A DNA stretch of 64,000 bases from Taenia hydatigena (GCA_036345935.2 JADWOT020000001.1:28526722-28590721); one strand, 5' to 3'; counted from the first letter of the stretch, positions 1 to 11,305 are shown. Made by a program: numbers and translations. Notes: generated by a model from the letters alone, not told the origin.

Positions 1-303
1 AAAGGAATTAACCCTGGCAACTGAAGCTGTTACAACATTGAGTTAAAGTGAGTAGGTGAAAAGTGAACTGTAACAACAATTGCCGCATGGAGTTGGAGGA
101 CGGGAAAAAGGTAAAAGCCACTTCATCTGTTCAAAGGTACTTACTGGGTTGTTCCGTACATGGTTTTTGTGGAGGATTAGGACCATCTAGAATAAAAAAT
201 ATCATATCTGCGTAAAAGATACAACCAACTCCTCTTCCAACACACTACTCATGTCAATACAGAACCAAATAAAAAATGACTTTTTGAAAATGTTAAGGAT
301 GGG
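1..303. other. A-rich stretch, no gene seen
   Basis: This lies downstream of the minus-strand exon candidate that ends at 304. It is A-rich on the + strand. No AATAAA-type signal on the minus strand is obvious close to that stop codon, and no repeat shared with the rest of the window was noticed. Confidence 0.5.
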
Positions 304-528
304 TTAAGTGATATTGACTAAAAGGGCATTATTAACCAAGGCGATTTCGATACCAGACATGGCAACGCTCAGGAACATCTTATAACCTTTGTGAGTGGAT
401 AAGCTGAAGACATTCATGACGGAATGAAGGAAAAATTTAGCCATTTCATCACAAAACCGCAACATGCGAGTACGCTTGGCCAGCAGCGCTCGTGTTTGGG
501 TGCATGCGTACATAGGCATAGGGTGCAT
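304..528 (-). CDS. Coding-like terminal exon, unknown protein
   Basis: The minus strand is open for about 74 codons and ends in a stop at 304-306. The peptide looks protein-like. A basic stretch (LLAKRTRMLRFCDEMAKFF) is followed by a mixed amphipathic and hydrophobic tail that includes MFLSVAMSGIEIALVNNALL, with no low-complexity bias. I do not recognise the family. It agrees in strand with the exon candidate at 3925-4047, and the flanking DNA is AC-rich on +, hence GT-rich on the minus strand, as expected of introns of a minus-strand gene. The upstream splice acceptor was not resolved and the start is arbitrary. It could be a chance open frame. Confidence 0.33.
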   Translation of the reverse strand: MHPMPMYACTQTRALLAKRTRMLRFCDEMAKFFLHSVMNVFSLSTHKGYKMFLSVAMSGIEIALVNNALLVNIT

Positions 529-1256
529 TCATTTTCATTTGGCGATAATAGAAAACGATTAATCCGAAGAACACTTCACACAATTAGGCTGCTCCAGAGG
601 AGGAACTAAGAGCCACAACACCAGGAGAACCCATAACAAATAGAGGTCCTACAAAATAACTCCCACCAGGAGGGACTGTCTCAACATAAGGTGGTGCTAC
701 TTTCAAGCATGGATGGCGTGCAGTGGGCAAAACCTCTTATTCGGTAATGCCAAAGTGACATTGTGGGAATACAGCATTTAAAAAATCTTTAGCACAAAAA
801 ATATCCGAACCTGCGAAACCATGCGGGGCGTAAAAAGGTCAAAACACGCAAAAACTGACAAACAACATACTTTGGAAATACTGTTTTAGTATGCAAACAA
901 ATTACACCCAACCTCATGCAAGTTATGCATTACTGTTTGGTGCGGTAAGGAAACCGTAAAAAAGCACAACAGTCACAAAACACTGTGAGGAAATAAACAG
1001 GTTGTGCAATTACCAGGTGACGACATTGAACAAAAGCAGGCGAAAACGCTGTTTAAAGTGTGTTGATAGCTGGATTAGACGTCCTTTACATCAAAGTATG
1101 CAGAAACGTAGTGTGTTATAACAAAACGTATGCAATATTTATTTTTTGGTAATATCGACCAAAGCATGATGCGCTAGATGCAAGGCGTAAAAGAAATTTA
1201 GAAATTTTGTAAGATGGCATAAAATGCGGCAATAAGGCGTCCAGATTGGTGACAAT
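529..1256. other. No gene seen
   Basis: This AC-rich stretch has many short stops in all frames. It could be intron of the proposed minus-strand gene. No repeat or RNA gene was recognised. Confidence 0.45.
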
Positions 1257-1517
1257 TTACGACGGTAAAATTATGAGGATTACAGCGGCCGCGAACGAGG
1301 ACAACTGATAATGTGCATGCATGTAATCATAGTAATGTTTGAGGTGAGTATTAAACAAGCCGTCATATCTACCCAGAGTCTCTAGGCACTGCATGCAAAT
1401 ACAGGATTCACACCATGGTAGACCTGTCTCGACAGCTCCGAAGAGAGAGCAACTCGGCAAGGAGGAATGAAAGTGAGACTCCACCCGCATCAAACTGTGT
1501 TTAGCCACGTCATTCAT
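1257..1517 (-). CDS. Possible minus-strand exon with cysteine cluster
   Basis: The minus strand is open for 86 codons. The middle of the peptide contains a cysteine cluster (WCESCICMQCLETLGRYDG), followed by FNTHLKHYYDYM. A possible acceptor (TTTGCATGCAG) lies inside the open stretch, so the true exon may be shorter. The family is not recognised. It sits between two other minus-strand coding-like segments, which is weak positional support. An open frame of this length can occur by chance. Confidence 0.22.
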   Translation of the reverse strand: MNDVAKHSLMRVESHFHSSLPSCSLFGAVETGLPWCESCICMQCLETLGRYDGLFNTHLKHYYDYMHAHYQLSSFAAAVILIILPS

Positions 1518-1556
1518 AAAATGACGCTTCTTTTAACTAAGGATTTCCACAACTAG

Positions 1557-1904
1557 CTATGGACACGCATGATGGCCAGCAAATTCCCCATCCTCAAATT
1601 CAGGTCTCGTAGAGGTCGAATCTCCAGCTCCAGGCCCACCACCCCCAGTAAGGTCTAAATACGGACTTCGAACAGTCGTTTTTGTCAGCTTTGGTGAGAG
1701 CACGTCACATTTGCCATTCCAACTTGCCCACTTCTGCTCGCAGTGCGTTAATACTGCATCCTCCGTATCTTCCTCGTTCACTAGCACATCAGCAGTGCCA
1801 TCATCTCGATACGTTCCTGACTCACCAACTGCCACACTTGACCATGGCAATAGGCTAGTCACCCACTCGACAACACACTGACTCATTTGTTGCTCCTCAC
1901 ACAC
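1557..1904 (-). CDS. Possible minus-strand exon, acidic, unknown
   Basis: The minus strand is open for 115 codons and is more GC-rich than its surroundings. The peptide is acidic and varied (DDGTADVLVNEEDTEDAV, then CEQKWASWNGKCDVLSP) and passes a Gly-rich stretch before the stop. The composition resembles real protein more than the neighbouring shadow frames. No domain is recognised and exon edges are not resolved. It is in the same strand as 304-528 and 3925-4047 and could belong to one gene with them. Confidence 0.33.
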   Translation of the reverse strand: MCEEQQMSQCVVEWVTSLLPWSSVAVGESGTYRDDGTADVLVNEEDTEDAVLTHCEQKWASWNGKCDVLSPKLTKTTVRSPYLDLTGGGGPGAGDSTSTRPEFEDGEFAGHHACP

Positions 1905-3924
1905 CCAATTCCACTGTCCAATGCATTTCTTGTGCTCCCATCATTCAACTCACCAGCCAGCTGACCAACTACGCAGTGAGAAGCAAAGTCGCGTCTTCAT
2001 TAGTAGCCATCGTTTAACCTGTTGAGTGGCTGACTATCCAACTAAACAACCTCCTAACAGCCGCAACCGACTGCACGCAAGACGATCTTCTAGCTTCAAA
2101 TACCGATTCGCTCGCATTACCTCCAACCCCCAGGCAGCACAATGACACCATACATGGCCAAAATACATGTCCATTCCACATTCCAACGACTCGACGAAGG
2201 CACAACCGTGGGGCATCTGACCAGTAAGCATGCAAACAAACCACCAACGCATTACACTCTCCTCGTCTCCTCTTTCCCACGCCGTCCTTCTCAGTGCTGC
2301 CTCTAATCATTGTGCTGCGTCTGCAATCGCATCCTTCTCCACCTCCTCATTCCTCATTCCTCATAATGAAATCGCATTCCGTAGGACATGGCCCAAATGT
2401 GCTCACCTTCCCACCTCTTCACGGCTGCTAGACCATGCACTGACCTAAAAGCAAAAACAAATCTACCTCCTGTCAATGACGTTGGACTTCCAAGACCATC
2501 ACACCCACACAGCAATTAAGCCTCCACATAATCACTAGTCTCCAACCTACTGGCGCATCGCAAGCTCGCGACGGCAAGCCCAACCCCCTTGCCTTACGTG
2601 GCGACAGTACACTCACTCAGCACCGTCAACTACCACATCGCCCTTCAACAACACATACTCACAAACAAATCCCCACATGACACGATCAAAAACAAACACA
2701 AGCAAGTGGTCATGAAGTCATTAAGCATTGTCTCTTCTACACATTAATCGCTCTCACTGCAACACTTTTCCACAAACAAGTGCATCATTTACTCATGAGA
2801 TAAACTGCATATACATGTAAATCCATGGCAGCAAGTATGAATTGCGGCAAATGACCATTCTCAGTTCCTTCTGCAGCCATATTACATCCCAATACTAAGT
2901 CACACCAATACCCTTCACCATTGCCACCGTCGACAACGATGCATGCGACCGATGACAGCCTCATCAAACTGCCATGACGTTGATAAGCCTCCCATAGCCA
3001 GCGTCGTGGACAGTGACGACAGTGGAGCAATTGTTCCCCAACAAGGTTGCTCATTTGCATCATCACCACCCACCATCCATGATCGCCTTACTACCTCAAC
3101 ACACGAAGACTGTACTCACAAGTCTCGTGTGCAAAGTGCCAATTTCGAGGACAAACTCAACGCCTAGCGCTGCTCACCAATACCTTCATGTCAATCGCAT
3201 TATCCTTCACGCAACGAATCCATTCCTTCCGCACTTTCAGCCCACAACGTCTTTAGTACCAAGTTAAGCCGCCACGTGCTTCGTGCGTTCTCCTCATTCT
3301 TTGGCAGCTCAGACATCATTAGCCTCAGTCCTTCCCCAACCAAATAACCCACCATCCAACACACCACCACAACAGCTCATAGCAAGCTCTCTCACAACTG
3401 CACAACATAGCGAATGAATGCGAACAAGTGCTCTTCTTGATCAACTACAGCTTGTCCCATTCCCTTCCGTAAATCGCATTCACTAACATAACCTAACCTC
3501 AGCACACCCGAACACACAAAAAGGCACACGCCACTATCAACAATTACGCCCCGCGTTTCACACATAAGCAATGCGGCAAACAGCATAACACTGCATTTGT
3601 TTACAATGAAAAGTAAGCAAACAGTATGATGGATAACGTACACTTTTAACCACAAATCTAAACAAAGTCCAATTTGCAGAAAAGACCCAAACTACGCCTA
3701 GCTTTGAGTCACTACCCATCATTTTATACACTAACATCAACACAATCACAAGCGCACTTCACCACCCTTTCCCAACAGGACAATAAGCTTGCCTAACGGT
3801 TCAACGCCATTCTCACACTCATCTCGTCTCCCCAGCATGCGCTCACGCCGTCACCTTATGCCTGTGACACAAAAGTGACACCCACCACACCGCCACGCCG
3901 TTGTCAACCATACCGGTATCGTAC
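1905..3924. other. AC-rich stretch, probable minus-strand intron DNA
   Basis: The + strand is dominated by CA/AC/CC words (CCACC, CACAC, CAACA) over about 2 kb. Open frames here are biased by that composition and none looked convincing. The bias fits intron sequence of a gene read on the minus strand, since the opposite bias appears in the + strand pseudogene region at 5-12 kb. Confidence 0.4.
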
Positions 3925-4047
3925 CTGTCGAGGTTCACATTACAGGACGAATGACAGTCCTCCGCGGCTGACTCGGCAATATTGCACCGTCCACCAATCC
4001 ACAGATTCTTCGAGGTCTGCTTCACCACCACACTACATTCGTAGGAT
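3925..4047 (-). CDS. Internal exon candidate with canonical splice sites
   Basis: Read on the minus strand, a good acceptor (TTGTTGTCCTTTTTAG) ends just before 4047 and a donor (GACAG followed by GTACGA) follows 3925. Between them 123 bases stay open in the frame giving SYECSVVVKQTSKNLWIGG, then RCNIAESAAEDCHSSCNVN. The exon holds several cysteines, which suggests a secreted or extracellular domain, but I do not recognise it. This is the strongest evidence for a gene on the minus strand in the first 4 kb. The downstream exon that would join in phase was not established. Confidence 0.42.
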
Positions 4048-4349
4048 CTAAAAAGGACAACAAGTACAAGTGCAGAAGCAAACGCATAAATGCCAAACGC
4101 GCCACACACAAATGCGAATAAGAAAAGAAATACTTGGAAGGAAAGATTCAAAGATCGCTACAAGATGCAGTCTGTGAAGTGGTGCATAATGCGATCTACA
4201 GGAGATAATGCCAACAGAGCATTGTAACACGCAAGTCTACGAATAGTCAAATCTCATTCAATAAAAGGAGAGAAGGAACAAGAAGTCAAAAATAAAGTGT
4301 GAGATGATACAGTCATCGGTGAAAGGCGTTCCAGCAACTCATTTTCCTC

Positions 4350-4873
4350 TGTCTGTTGAATATATGCATTCTATCCTGATATTTTGCCTTCTTTTGCCTT
4401 TAAGGGAGCCTTCGGATCCTACAATAAGGAGCTGATTTGGAAGTGGGATTATTAGGCGGAGGAGGAGGAGGAGGGGGGGGAGGAGAGAGATGAGGGACCG
4501 CATTGACAAACTCACAAAAGTGGGAGTTTAAGGATGCGATTCTTAGCCCTAACATTACCCGTGACTCAGTAAACATGCCTCATACTCTTTTAGCCTTCTC
4601 ATGTCTCCTCACAGAAAGAATCAAAAAGTTTACATTATTCCACACAAAAAAATCCTGTTAAATTGTCGAGCGCTCCCACCTCTATCATTGTAGCACTTTG
4701 TTTGTTAGAACTGCCGGTTTCTGTCAAGGTCACAGAGGTGGCCATATTGCCCTAGCTGCGTGGGCTGGCCTCCGGGCCATGCCAGCAGCCTATTTCCATC
4801 TGTTCGGTGAATATATGCATTCTACCCTGCCACTTTGCCTTCTTTTGCCTTAAGGGAGCCTCAGGACGCTACA
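4350..4873. mobile_element. Small LTR-like element: paired direct repeats with TGT...ACA ends
   Basis: Two direct repeats, 4350-4423 and 4801-4873, share a long core (GAATATATGCATTCTA, then TTTGCCTTCTTTTGCCTT, AAGGGAGCC). Both begin TGT and end CTACA, the usual inverted dinucleotide ends of LTRs. The 377 bp interior has no open frame of note. No target-site duplication or clear primer-binding site is visible, and weaker similarity may extend a few bases upstream of the TGT. It could be a terminal-repeat retrotransposon in miniature, a type known in taeniid tapeworms, or simply a tandem duplication with a spacer. The family name is inference. Confidence 0.42.
4456..4491 (+). repeat. GGA purine tract
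   Basis: Imperfect GGA repeat running into a G8 tract and GA repeats, inside the LTR-like element. A similar GGA/GA tract occurs at about 30085-30117. Confidence 0.85.
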
Positions 4874-6228
4874 GTGGGTAGGGTCAGTCCATTGCGTTAA
4901 TTGAGCAACTCGTCTATTGGTTTTGAACATGAACTTTGTTATAAAACACGTGTTTAAAGCGGCATGAATTGTACAACTAGTTAACAAAATGCCATTGCTC
5001 ACTGTTGTTTAAACCGCTTTTACGATTTGTTGGCAAACCTTACAATATCAATATTATGCATCTATATTACTAATATGTAAATATTAACGTTGTTCCCATT
5101 TTGTGCGCTTTGTAAATCGTCATTAGTATGTTTGCTACCCGAATTATACGCGGCAGTCGTAACTGCTGGTATTTGTAGTAATTATGGTCGCATTAAAAAA
5201 AATAAAAATATAAAGCTCGTTTGTTTCATCAGGCGAACTTTGAACTGATCGGCGAGGTTTTTGCGCGGCTTGCGTAGTTTGTGTGTGTTTTCGGGGCTAG
5301 TTTTTCTGGGTTAATGGGGCTTCATGGGCTGCCAAAAGTTGAAAACCCAGTAAGCAGTAAGTAACTGTTTATTACTTTTAGTTAGCTAGTTAGTCTGAGG
5401 TACTTTAAATGCCGGCTTGTTCCCTTTATACACATACTTGTTAGAGTAGATGCAAAGGCCTCTTAATGTGAATGTTGACGGCTACTTTTCAACTGCAAGG
5501 TCCCCTGACGTGCATGTTTCGCTGTATAGATATAAATTTAGACTGTTTTTGCGGTTCATGAGGTTGTTTGTTTTTTACTGACGTTTGAATTTGAGCAATG
5601 GGGCGTGATTTTGTGGAGAGGTGTTAAAATCTTACGAAGTGCTTGGCAATTACTTGCTTGGTGGTTTCTTGCGATTAAGCACCCACTTTATGAGTACCTA
5701 TAGATATATGCTTTTGCTTCATTTGTCAGTATTTGTTAGACAAACCGTTTCAGAAATAGCTGCAGTTGCTGTCACAACTTTTTGTTTTCCACTTGCACTG
5801 CCTGATTGCGTTGATTTTGTTACTACAAAACACTTCTTTGGATTAAGTACGATCGCTTTGGCTGTTTTTAAGCGGTTTGTTATTTTAGTAAGAATGAGTT
5901 TTGATGAACGAGGTCCAATTTGATGAAGGGACCTGTAACTTTGGTAAAGTAAACGCAAAAGTCTCATAATGTGGCTGCTAGGTCGTTTTGTTTTCCAACT
6001 GCGATGCCTGCTCACGTGCACTTCTCGCTGTATGACACCTCGAGCGATAAGTTAAGATTGTTTTGGCAATTTGTAATTTGTTTACTTTCTAATGGCGATA
6101 GATTTATGTTGGGAGGGGTGCTAGCGTTGCTAAGGACGTGGCAATTAATCATTATTATTTTTTGCTAGTAAGTATTCACCATTATTTATAAATCTTATTA
6201 TGCATGTTTTGGCTCGTTTTCGTGCTAG
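4874..6228. other. T/G-rich region, no gene seen
   Basis: The base bias on the + strand changes here from A+C rich to G+T rich. No convincing exon was found. Open frames such as 5621-5923 consist of T-rich hydrophobic codons and look compositional. A divergent promoter could lie in this interval, but no specific motif supports it. Confidence 0.4.
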
Positions 6229-6305
6229 AATACACTGAAGAAGAAGAGACTGCAGCAGTAATGAGTGCGAGTCTTGCCTTCGCTATCACTTCACATATTT
6301 CTCAG
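6229..6305 (+). CDS. Small exon candidate, unknown
   Basis: An acceptor-like TTTTCGTGCTAG precedes 6229 and a consensus donor (CAG followed by GTAAGA) follows 6305. The 77 bases read TEEEETAAVMSASLAFAITS and on to HISQ without a stop. An ATG inside would start MSASLAFAITSHISQ. A canonical 51 bp intron (GTAAGA to TTTTTGTGCGCAG) separates it from the next open stretch. The family is not recognised. Confidence 0.28.
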
Positions 6306-6356
6306 GTAAGATTGGATCGTGCTTAATGAGTTGTTGCCGTCTCTTTTTGTGCGCAG

Positions 6357-6557
6357 CAATGGAATCAAAGTGCGTTCATATGGTTGGTGGGAGAGTGCTG
6401 TTCTCCTTTACCTGTTTATCTGCGCTATTTTCATTACTGTGATATGGGTGTTGTTGGAGCACATATGGATGGCGGAGTGGGCGGGAGGGGGGAGGGGGGC
6501 AGGACGAGGGTTGTTTTTTGTGTTGATGTGATTCTTGCTGTGAAACATGTTGTGTAG
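6357..6557 (+). CDS. Candidate continuation exon
   Basis: It begins right after TTTTTGTGCGCAG and continues in phase with the preceding candidate as QWNQSAFIWLVGECCSPLPV. It stays open for 66 codons to TAG, though the second half is a Gly/Arg stretch made by GGG-rich DNA, so the true exon may end earlier. No family is recognised and no conservation was seen elsewhere in the window. Confidence 0.22.
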   Translation, partial: QWNQSAFIWLVGECCSPLPVYLRYFHYCDMGVVGAHMDGGVGGRGEGGRTRVVFCVDVILAVKHVV

Positions 6558-8374
6558 AGGGCCTCGGTGATGACTTAATGGTAGGATGCTCAGCTTTGAC
6601 GGCATGGGTGGGAAGCTTTGGCATCACCACGCAGACTGTACTTTGTAGCAGTCTTAAGTGTTTGCTTGTTGAGTTGTCTGTTTCTTGTTTCCCTACCAGT
6701 AGTTATGCTTGTGGATGTTAGCTTTGCAGCGCATTGGAGCCTCACACATCGGTCTTTCCATTGCTTGGTTTTTTTTCTTTTTAGATGCTACAAACTTACC
6801 CTGATGGTTGTGATGGTGAAGTAACATGTGATGAGTGTGTGGAATGGTAGGCAATGCAAGATGTTGGAGTGATTCGCGGTGGCGGTGACGGTGACGGCGG
6901 TGGCGTCTCTGTCTGGGTTGTGCGATGCGGCTGTCGGCATGGGCGACACGGCCTACTATTACTATTATTGTCTCCGTCTCTTTGTCTTCGCGGGCATGGG
7001 TGGCTGGGTGGCGGCGAAGGAAGGGAAAGGTTTGGGGAGCTGTGCCGTGGGTGTGTGAAAGAGTGAAGGAGACATTCTCTTACGACGACGAATGAAAGCG
7101 CTATGGGTGGAGCTTGGTGGTGGCATCTGCGGCATATTTTGCTTCCGGAGGTACGGGAACGTTTTTGCTGTGGGAGGGTGGGGGTTAATTTGTTGCTGAC
7201 TGTATAGGTGATGGGTAGTGGTGCATCATCTCAGAGGAGGTAAGTAAGTGAGTAGGTCTCCACTGTTGGGTGTGCTGGGCGCGAGCCGTTAGGGGAGGGG
7301 GAGCGGCTGTCGTGCTACTCCGACTACTATTGCTACTCAGTCTGAGGAGTGAGAATGGATGGAAAAGGAGTTGAAAAGGACGGTGTGGGGAGCATCTGGG
7401 GTAGAATGCTTAGGTGGTTTCCGACCTCACCTCGACTAATTACTATCGGGGTTGTCAGGTTTCTTGTATCTTGAAAGGTAGAAAGTGTTGGAGGAAAAGA
7501 TGGAAATGTATTTTGCAGCCTCAAAGTGCCGGCAGTAGTCAGTATTTGCGGTTGAGCTAATGGTTGGAAAGGCTTAAACGCATTTAAGGGAGAGAACGCT
7601 GGTTCCTCACTAATGCGAAAGCCTAACTTGGCACTAGAAAGGGCGGATCGGTAGACACTTTTGAAAGACTGTCGCCTTCACCTCAAAAGTCGTTGGAAGA
7701 GGAAGTGTGGCGATTAGGTGTTGTTGACAGCGATTGAATAGGTCCTTCGCAGTAGTAAGGGACGATGCTTTGAAAAGTGCATATTTCATAGTCGCTGATG
7801 AAGACTGTTTCAGGGACTGGTCTGGTACTTTCGAGGAAGCTGTGACTATAGCAGCAAAGAAAACAAATTTTCTGACAGAAATATGAAAATGTGTCTGATT
7901 TGGCTCCACCCGAGTGTGTGACTAAGGTGGCTCTGATTACAGCCAGTGCTTAAGTAATGCTGTAGCCTCGATTTTCTAAATTGGATTTCTTGTAGAAAAA
8001 GTGGTTAGAAAAATGCGAAGGTAGTAGGATGGAAATGTCAGTCATGAAATAATATTTTGCGCTCGTTTATGCGGACTTACAAATGGTAGTGGTAAGGATG
8101 TAGTTTTGGTTGGAATGAGCCTCCCTTTTGGGTGTTGGGCGGATGAGAGAGTGGAAGAAGATGGGAAAGTAGTGATGTGTGTGAAGTGATGGGAATGGCG
8201 TCTTTTGCACTTGTAGCGAGCCAAGCGGCATGAATGTGTCACGGAGTGGCCTCGTGGACACATTGAGGCAAATGCTGGAACTAATTTTGCTCCCGTATCG
8301 GCCGGCAGTGTCATTAGTGGTGTTGGTGGTGGTAGTGGCGGCAGTGCCGGGGATGGATCCTCTCTCAACGATCT
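6558..8374. other. G+T-rich intron-like DNA, no gene supported
   Basis: Strong GT bias on + throughout. A GGT/GAC trinucleotide run lies at about 6878-6905. Open frames in both strands reflect the bias. No exon with paired splice sites was recognised. Confidence 0.4.
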
Positions 8375-8428
8375 ATGGCTTCAATGGGCAGTCTTGAGGC
8401 GCTGCTTACCGACTTACGCGCCAGCCCG
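8375..8428 (+). pseudogene. Possible N-terminus of the USP5-like gene
   Basis: An ATG opens MASMGSLEALLTDLRASP. The ExALLxxL pattern resembles the N-termini of USP5 proteins, and the segment lies upstream of the clear USP5-like exons in the same strand. The similarity is short. Downstream the frame runs into a pyrimidine tract. About 850 bases further on, near 9241-9315, a frame reads CVYFSLET and later RSGL, weakly like the start of the first USP5 zinc-finger-like domain. Both matches could be chance. Confidence 0.25.
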
Positions 8429-10562
8429 TGCTCTGCCCGATGTCGTCGGGAAATAGGATGTTTGGAAGAGGTGGTTGGAAGCGCCCTCCCGTCTGTGCAG
8501 AAGACCACACGTGAACTTGTTCCCCTTCCCTGCCCTGCCCTTCCCTTCCCGCTCCCTTCTTTACTTATTATTATTGCTGCTACCATTGATAAAGCTAAAC
8601 TATTGCCACTGTTAAAAGCAGTAAAGGCGCCCTCCTTCCTTCCTCCCTTTTGCATATGCAGAATGTGTTGGATATTGAGGAGTGGGGTAGAGACACCTCG
8701 CCGCCATTGAATACTGTAGAGCTTATCAAAAACCTGTGGAGGAATGGGGACTGTTAGTGTTGCGTTGTCCCTAACTTCGATCATTTATCGTATGTTCACA
8801 ACCATTCTGCAAAGAATGCCTTTCTTGTGTGTGTTTTGCTGGGACCACGCGGATCTCTAGTGCTACTTCTACAGAAGGCTAGTTGTGCATCATCCATGTA
8901 GTCACTGACAGGAGTGCAAAGTAGATGCATTCCTCTGACTGGTTCTAGTGGATGACGATGCATGCTTCCACAGTGCAACGTTAAACGCATTAGCACCGTT
9001 GGCTCAAACGCCCACACGCAGGTGACTGAGAGGAGCATTACTTGTCCACTTTCGAGCATCGTCGGATAAGTGGCGTATGCATACGTACACCAGCTCGAAA
9101 CACTGGACGTTCCACAGTCATTGGCGCCTTGAATGCTGTTTAGTAGCACGATCTTGGGTCTGCGCATGACTCTAATTGGACCCGATGGTAGTAGGTGGCA
9201 GCTACGGACATTGTAGTCTTGAATGGAAGTGTGCCGAAGTCTTGGCTGCGTCTACTTCTCACTGGAGACAAACTTGATTCGCAGTGGACTGACGAGAGGG
9301 TCTGCGCCTGGTGTAAGTCATCAGCTACACCTTTCTACTCATGTGTTTATAAGTAATTGGCATTTTGGGCTCACCCTGAGCACGAATGTGGTTGATTGGT
9401 CAAGTAAGCTTCGAGATTATCATTTTAAAGTAAATCATCGGCCCTTGTGACTCTCCTCTGTGAGGTACTGCCGTCCCACATTGTCTTGTCCTCTGATTGT
9501 GTGAGTGCAGTGGAGAGTTATTTCTCCCTTGTCCAATGTCTTTGGTCTACTGCGCTTTCACGACCGCCGGTGAGACCGAGGCTGAGACTCCTTCTGCGGC
9601 GTCATCAACCGCACTAGTGTAGAAGGGACCTGCTGCGTCGACTCGTCACGTAGATGTCCTATTTTTCTTGACACTTCTACATTCGCATCCATGCACTCGA
9701 TTAGGCTGTCGTTGGATCCAACAATTCTGGATGGCAGGTCGTACTTGGCGACAGTTTACAAGGTAATATAATTTCAATTCGTGTCTGGGAAATTTTATTC
9801 TGGTGAGCGATTCTAGTCTTAAACACGAACCCTTTAACCGAAATGGATGTGAGTTGTGGTGAGGTCGAGTAGATGGATGAGGAATGTAAGGTGGATTAGT
9901 TGATGAATGGAGAAGAAATGCGTGCGCTCGAGATGCTACTGGGAGTAGTGAGGTGGTTGTGGGGTGGTCTTCTTCGGCAATGAGTCAGGCGTGTTGGAGG
10001 GGAGGTTGGAGGGGATCTGCTGATTGAGTGAACTGATGGTGGATGGAGGGTTTGATGGGGCGAAAACTAGTAACAATGTGACCTTTCCCCTCATGATGGC
10101 GATGTTGGCAAGCATTGATATGTGTTTGCTTTCCAAAGGCACAGCGGCGCAGTCCATTGACCAATTGATAGAAATCTCTTTTCTTTGAGTGGTTTTGCAC
10201 TCAGCAGTTCACTCCTCCAATGAATTATGCATGCGCACGCATGATGCTGAAATGCGTTGATTGGAGGAGTTGGAATGCTAGAGCTTCTACTGTGTTGGAG
10301 AGTGATGTTGTTAGTGAGTATAGGAAAGTCGATTTGGAGCCAAGGCGGTGGTGGAGTGAACAATGTGGGTTAAGTGGAGACTTTGGGATTGTTGAAGTTG
10401 TTTCCTTCTCCATGACTTTTGAGGGAAGGGTGATGCTGCATTTGAGGAACTGCAGTGCGTTCTGCGTAATCAATGGCTTTGATTAAAATGATTTCTCATT
10501 CAACTGTTTTCTTTCTGTCGCCAACTACTGCCTCCTTCTCCCTCTCACCTCTCCTCTGATAG
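8429..10562. other. Unresolved region upstream of USP5-like exons
   Basis: If the USP5-like gene was once complete, its two zinc-finger-like domains should be encoded here. I could not find the expected cysteine-rich zf-UBP motif in any frame. Apart from the weak match near 9241-9315, I see GT-rich intron-like DNA. Long antisense frames at 8365-9167 appear to be compositional. Confidence 0.35.
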
Positions 10563-10676
10563 ACCTGAGCTGAATTTGGAGCGTTTGCCATCGAGACCAC
10601 AGGTCAATCCACTGAGTGCCTGCGAACTACTCTTGACTCTTCGAGAGCACCAGCGACGGCGCCAACATCACCACCA
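10563..10676 (+). CDS. Exon-like segment of unknown identity
   Basis: A long pyrimidine tract (CTCCTTCTCCCTCTCACCTC) ends in GATAG before 10563, and GTAAAC follows 10676. The 114 bases between are open as PELNLERLPSRPQVNPLSAC, then a basic, His-rich tail. It does not match the part of USP5 expected just before the next exon, so it may belong to something else or be a false exon. Confidence 0.22.
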
Positions 10677-10884
10677 GTAAACGCAGAGGCAATGAGTGGA
10701 AGAATAGTTGAAAAGCTCAGCAGTGGACCCCTAATTGAGTAACCGAGGCGATTTTCGAATTGATGATTGGGTGGATTCGGTAGATCAAGGCTAATGACTG
10801 GTTGGTTAGAGGAATGGGTGTAGCAATGCCAATCAATGGACAGATAGGTGGTAGACGTACTTGACCGACTTTTCTTGATTGCGG

Positions 10885-11148
10885 GCCGCTGAAATCTTCC
10901 CGTACACGAAGAAAAACATGGTGTCTGACTTACTGTTGGCGCAGCATCTTGCTCCCTTTGGCATTGACATGCAGAATCAGCACAAGACCGATTGCACTGT
11001 GATGGAGGTGGAATTTAAGGCGAAAGAGCGACTGGGAGAGTGGTTGACTCTGGAGGAGGCTGATCGCACCCTCACACCGCTTTATGAGCCAAGTCCGACC
11101 GGTTGAGTTAATCCCGGCAACACGTGCTATATTAATTCGGCTATATAG
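10885..11148 (+). pseudogene. USP5-like exon with the catalytic Cys box, two stops
   Basis: The frame reads AAEIFPYTKKNMVSDLLLA, then QHLAPFGIDMQNQHKTDCTV, GEWLTLEEADRTLTPLY, matching the USP5 stretch that contains FGIDM, a KTD motif and GEW. It ends in NPGNTCYINSAI, the ubiquitin protease Cys box, with the Cys codon at 11125-11127. TGA falls at the position just before this box. TAG sits where Gln normally ends it, immediately before GTGACG, a plausible donor. The upstream acceptor is degraded (ATTGCGG where AG is expected). Confidence 0.85.
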
Positions 11149-11305
11149 GTGACGAAAGTATCGAGTTAACATTTGAGCTCCTCGGTTCATTCCTTTTTCC
11201 ATCATTTAGTGTTTAGCCATGTTACGATCCCTGTTTTGCTTATGATTCTGTGTCGCCCGTCTGATAGTTGACCATCTCTCTGGGCGGGTTCTCTTCGCGA
11301 CAGAG

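Noticed and set aside
4535..4560. Telomere-like TTAGGG/CCCTAA repeat
   Set aside because: Only one isolated CCCTAA is present, so there is no array.
8365..8784. 139-codon minus-strand frame
   Set aside because: It runs opposite to GT-rich, pyrimidine-tract DNA and is full of compositional residues. No splice sites and no conservation were seen.
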